A program made the position numbers and the translations under genes. The notes beneath the pieces were generated by a model that had not been told where the DNA came from, did no database searches, and worked only from the letters and a program-made list of their open reading frames with translations. Shown here in pieces: positions 5,265 to 6,086 of a stretch of 6,086 bases of DNA. The DNA lies in NCBI GenBank assembly GCA_003484545.1, contig DNCF01000518.1, positions 1 through 6,086 on the forward strand, read 5' to 3'. Position 1 is the stretch's first letter; each line of letters begins with the position of its first letter. This DNA comes from Massilia sp. GTDB taxonomy: Bacteria; Pseudomonadota; Gammaproteobacteria; Burkholderiales; Burkholderiaceae_D.

Positions 5265-6086
5265 ACGCCCCCCATGAAGCGGTCGTCAAGATGTACGCCG
5301 CGCGCGAGGAAATCTACCCGCGCGAGGTGAAGGGCCGCTACGCCACGCTGCGCTGGGCCTGCCTCTGGCTCACGCAGGTCCTGTTCTACGGCGCGCCCTG
5401 GCTGCAGTGGAACGGCCGCCAGGCCATCCTGTTCGACCTCGGCACGCGCAAGTTCCACCTGTTCGGCCTGGTGCTGTGGCCCCAGGACTTCATCTACCTG
5501 GCGGGCCTCCTGATCATCTGCGCCTATGGCCTGTTCCTGGTCACCGCCGTGGCCGGGCGCGTGTGGTGCGGCTTCGCCTGCCCGCAGACGGTCTACACCG
5601 AACTCTTCCTCTGGATCGAGCGCAAGATCGAGGGCGCGCGCAGCGCCCGCATCCGCCTCGACCGCCAGCCCTGGACGGTCGAGAAAATCTGGAAGAAGGG
5701 CGCCAAGCACGCGGCCTGGCTGGCGGTGGCGCTGTGGACCGGCTTTACCTTCGTCGGCTACTTCACGCCGATCCAGGACCTGCTGGGCGGGATCGCCGCC
5801 TGGAGCATCGGCCCCTGGGAAGCCTTCTGGGTGCTGTTCTACGGCTTCGCCACCTACGGCAACGCCGGCTGGATGCGCGAGCAGGTCTGCAAGTACATGT
5901 GTCCCTACGCCCGCTTCCAGAGCGCGATGTTCGACAAGGACACCCTGATCGTCACCTACGACCGCGCGCGCGGCGAACCGCGCGCTCCGGGCGCACGCGT
6001 GGCCGGGATGAAGGCCGGCGACTGCATCGACTGCACCATGTGCGTCCAGGTCTGCCCGACCGGGATCGACATCCGGCGCGGCCTGC
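5261..6086 (+). CDS. ccoG: cbb3 oxidase assembly iron-sulfur protein CcoG (3' partial)
   Basis: Membrane iron-sulfur protein (CcoG/FixG/RdxA family) required for cbb3 assembly; in Rhodobacter it acts in copper reduction for CuB insertion. The first 275 residues are visible and the frame runs off the window; relatives are around 470-490 aa, so about 40% is missing. The N-terminus is followed by membrane segments (about 31-47, 72-99, 150-170, 185-203). Cysteine motifs are W-C103-GFA-C107-P and C210-KYM-C214-PYARFQ near the membrane, then a ferredoxin-type cluster motif C255-xx-C258-xx-C261-xxx-C265-P. A second such motif would be expected beyond the window edge. The ATG at 5261 overlaps the ccoP stop in ATGA. 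Only a weak AAGG (5247-5250) precedes it, so translation probably depends on coupling to ccoP. Confidence 0.94.
   Translation, partial: MNAPHEAVVKMYAAREEIYPREVKGRYATLRWACLWLTQVLFYGAPWLQWNGRQAILFDLGTRKFHLFGLVLWPQDFIYLAGLLIICAYGLFLVTAVAGRVWCGFACPQTVYTELFLWIERKIEGARSARIRLDRQPWTVEKIWKKGAKHAAWLAVALWTGFTFVGYFTPIQDLLGGIAAWSIGPWEAFWVLFYGFATYGNAGWMREQVCKYMCPYARFQSAMFDKDTLIVTYDRARGEPRAPGARVAGMKAGDCIDCTMCVQVCPTGIDIRRGL

Overview
This is a GC-rich window, apparently from the chromosome of a betaproteobacterium. The cco genes read like those of Burkholderiales, perhaps Oxalobacteraceae such as Massilia or Janthinobacterium. That placement is inferred from protein style and base composition and was not tested by a search. 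The main content is the start of a cbb3-type (high oxygen affinity) cytochrome c oxidase operon.

Layout. Bases 1-1290 (+) hold the 3' part of an S33-like alpha/beta hydrolase whose start lies upstream of the window. Bases 1300-1695 (-) hold a small DksA/TraR-type four-cysteine zinc finger protein, convergent with the hydrolase and only 9 bases from it. Bases 1696-2036 are a 341-base gap without a gene. It contains a 215-base element bounded by perfect 16-base inverted repeats and folded into hairpins at both ends (1718-1932, REPIN/MITE-like). This is followed by a perfect FNR/Anr box (1957-1970), a weak -10 region and the ribosome binding site for a TTG start. From 2037 to the end run ccoN, ccoO, ccoQ, ccoP and the first 275 codons of ccoG, all on +, tightly packed with overlaps at Q/P and P/G.

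How the genes work together. CcoN is the haem b/b3-CuB catalytic subunit. CcoO (one haem c) and CcoP (two haems c) bring electrons from the cytochrome c pool. CcoQ is the small stabilising subunit. CcoG is a membrane iron-sulfur protein needed for oxidase assembly (copper handling). The FNR box places the operon under low-oxygen control, as expected for this oxidase. All metal-ligand residues expected of CcoN, CcoO and CcoP are present, so the oxidase appears intact.

No wholly new system is visible. The least ordinary item is the structured inverted-repeat element between the zinc finger gene and the oxidase promoter.
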